From Sva-07 sp963717385 (GTDB lineage Bacteria > Actinomycetota > Acidimicrobiia > Acidimicrobiales > Ilumatobacteraceae), in the NCBI GenBank assembly GCA_963717385.1, contig CAVQWE010000005.1, forward strand, positions 248,001 through 312,000: 64,000 bases of DNA. Direction: 5' to 3'. The notes beneath the pieces are model-generated. The model did no database searches, had not been told where the DNA came from, and saw only the letters and a list, made by a program, of their open reading frames with translations. The translations under genes and the position numbers were made by a program. The stretch's first letter is position 1, and each line of letters opens with the position of its first letter. Shown here piece by piece: positions 63,127 through 64,000 of this stretch.

Positions 63127-64000
63127 CTACTCAATAAACTTGAGCGTCATTGTATCAACTTTCTCCAATTTCCCACGCATGCCACCCACACGCAACCTCG
63201 CGATCAGCGCATCGGCGCTGGTCACGACGCCCTTGTAGCCCTGCACGTCGCCCGGCAGCGACGCAACCGCATCGGCGAGTCGGCCAGCGACATCGACGTT
63301 TCCCGCAACAGCAGGGATGGGCGCCACATAGGTCCGAATCGTGAACAGCACACAGTTCGTCGCCGGGAATCGACGCAACGTCTCGCGCTCGACTCGGAGG
63401 AAGTGATCGTCAGGACCAGGCGACGACGGGCGCGGGGAGGCGGTGCCATCGACCGGGGTGTACCAATCGGGCGTGTCGAGAATGCCCCACCCGAGCCGCC
63501 AGAAGCTGCGCTGCGCTGTCAGCCGGTCGAAGAACGAGTCGATCGGTGCTTCGAGCTGCTCGTTGAGCTGAGCAACCGGGGCGTGCACCCCCGCCATCGA
63601 CAGCCCCAGCTTCGATCGAAGATCCCACCGGTTGGGGAAACACACCGAGCCGCCACCGAACACGAGCCGGCCATCACGCTCGACCAGCAGCACGAGATCC
63701 TCGGGGACGAGTCGGGCCGCCGCGTCGAGCGGATGGAGGCTCGGGTCGAGTTCGGCGTCGCCGTAGCGGTCGGGCCATCTGGTGCGGAGATGTTCGATCA
63801 ACGCCTCGGCGACCTCGGACGACTCGGGTTCGACGTCGTCGAGCACCGCGAACACCGTGTCCGGGTGCTCGACCATCAGCTGTGGCTTGGCGCCGATCGC
63901 GGCGTCGGCGTCGGGTCCGAGTTCGATCCAGTCGGCGAGATCGAGCGGGCGCACCCCGAGCCGCCAGCGGAAGCTGTCGGGCCCGTTCGGCGCCGGCCCA
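63127..64000 (-). CDS. heme-dependent oxidative N-demethylase-like protein (DUF3445), 5' end outside window
   Basis: Partial gene; the frame is open to the right edge (FRWRLGVRPLDLADWIELG at the N-terminal end). DUF3445 proteins are heme enzymes that oxidatively remove methyl groups from amines such as dimethylamine or dimethylglycine. VLLVERDGRLVFGGGSVCFPNRWDLRSKLGLSMAGVHAPV, FWRLGWGILDTPDW, FLRVERETLRRFPATNCVLFTIRTYVAP are the family blocks. The last 35 nt of the gene contain the clpB promoter and HspR-like site. The stop is TAG at 63127. Confidence 0.85.
   Translation of the reverse strand, partial: GPAPNGPDSFRWRLGVRPLDLADWIELGPDADAAIGAKPQLMVEHPDTVFAVLDDVEPESSEVAEALIEHLRTRWPDRYGDAELDPSLHPLDAAARLVPEDLVLLVERDGRLVFGGGSVCFPNRWDLRSKLGLSMAGVHAPVAQLNEQLEAPIDSFFDRLTAQRSFWRLGWGILDTPDWYTPVDGTASPRPSSPGPDDHFLRVERETLRRFPATNCVLFTIRTYVAPIPAVAGNVDVAGRLADAVASLPGDVQGYKGVVTSADALIARLRVGGMRGKLEKVDTMTLKFIE
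63139..63159 (-). promoter_or_regulatory. HAIR-like HspR site over the clpB -10 box
   Basis: Plus-strand CTTGAGC, a 7-nt spacer and TATCAAC match the HspR consensus CTTGAGT-N7-ACTCAAG at 6/7 and 4/7 with exact spacing. The clpB -10 box TACAAT (63154-63149) lies inside it. A second inverted repeat ACTCAA-N4-CTTGAG (63129-63144) adjoins it. Confidence 0.55.

Overview
The window looks like a chromosomal segment of a high-GC actinobacterium, most likely the class Acidimicrobiia (Ilumatobacter-like). The supporting evidence is a mycothiol gene (mshA) with its YbjN neighbour, a SigH/RshA-type sigma/anti-sigma pair, Rex next to the C5-pathway heme genes, an RsiG-type anti-sigma protein, an ethylmalonyl-CoA mutase and very frequent ATGA/GTGA gene overlaps. 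No phage, IS element, CRISPR array or plasmid gene is visible. The order mshA-YbjN-proC-rex/hemA-hemC-hemD-hemB-hemL plus a galE2/plsC-like pair parallels Mycobacterium tuberculosis Rv0486-Rv0524.

Layout. 1-3.6 kb: hydrolase fragment, MarR regulator, SigH-type sigma and zinc anti-sigma, tilS and a dead tyrosine-phosphatase-like protein. 3.6-8.6 kb: two Tat-exported M23 peptidases, then an SDR / acyltransferase-like / hydrolase / flavoprotein operon. 8.5-21.7 kb: hemB-hemL, then rex-hemA-hemC-hemD coupled to an exported propeller protein, an acyl-CoA ligase, a SAM hydrolase and a 27-residue membrane peptide. 21.7-27.6 kb: proC, mshA-YbjN, RsiG homolog, MoaD-like protein and a cyclophilin lipoprotein. 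27.6-33.6 kb: complete mrpABCDEFG cation/proton antiporter operon. 33.7-38.3 kb: hydroxybutyryl-CoA dehydrogenase, aat, ethylmalonyl-CoA mutase and a 2OG-oxygenase-like protein. 38.3-41.5 kb: LysM lipoprotein, two alpha/beta hydrolases, crtZ and tRNA-Glu, -Asp and -Phe. 41.5-49.6 kb: secreted metalloprotease, flavin monooxygenase, MMPL/RND transporter and FAD-linked oxidase. 49.6-64 kb: pyrE, tesB, purB-purA, Rieske oxygenase, two lipoproteins, hisD, a two-component system, clpB and an N-demethylase fragment.

Two properties recur. First, about twenty genes carry a TANNNT -10 hexamer ending 6-8 nt before the start codon with no Shine-Dalgarno sequence, the layout of leaderless transcripts. In several places the TAG stop codon of the upstream gene is the first half of the -10 box of the next gene. 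Genes with longer leaders (purA, clpB, the acyl-CoA ligase, MMPL) have a Shine-Dalgarno sequence instead. Second, many conserved genes (tilS, hemD, hisD, the sigma factor and others) are broken by single-base indels, usually one extra base, that restore full-length family members when removed. Uncorrected assembly error explains this better than gene decay. No stretch longer than 300 bases lacks a gene.
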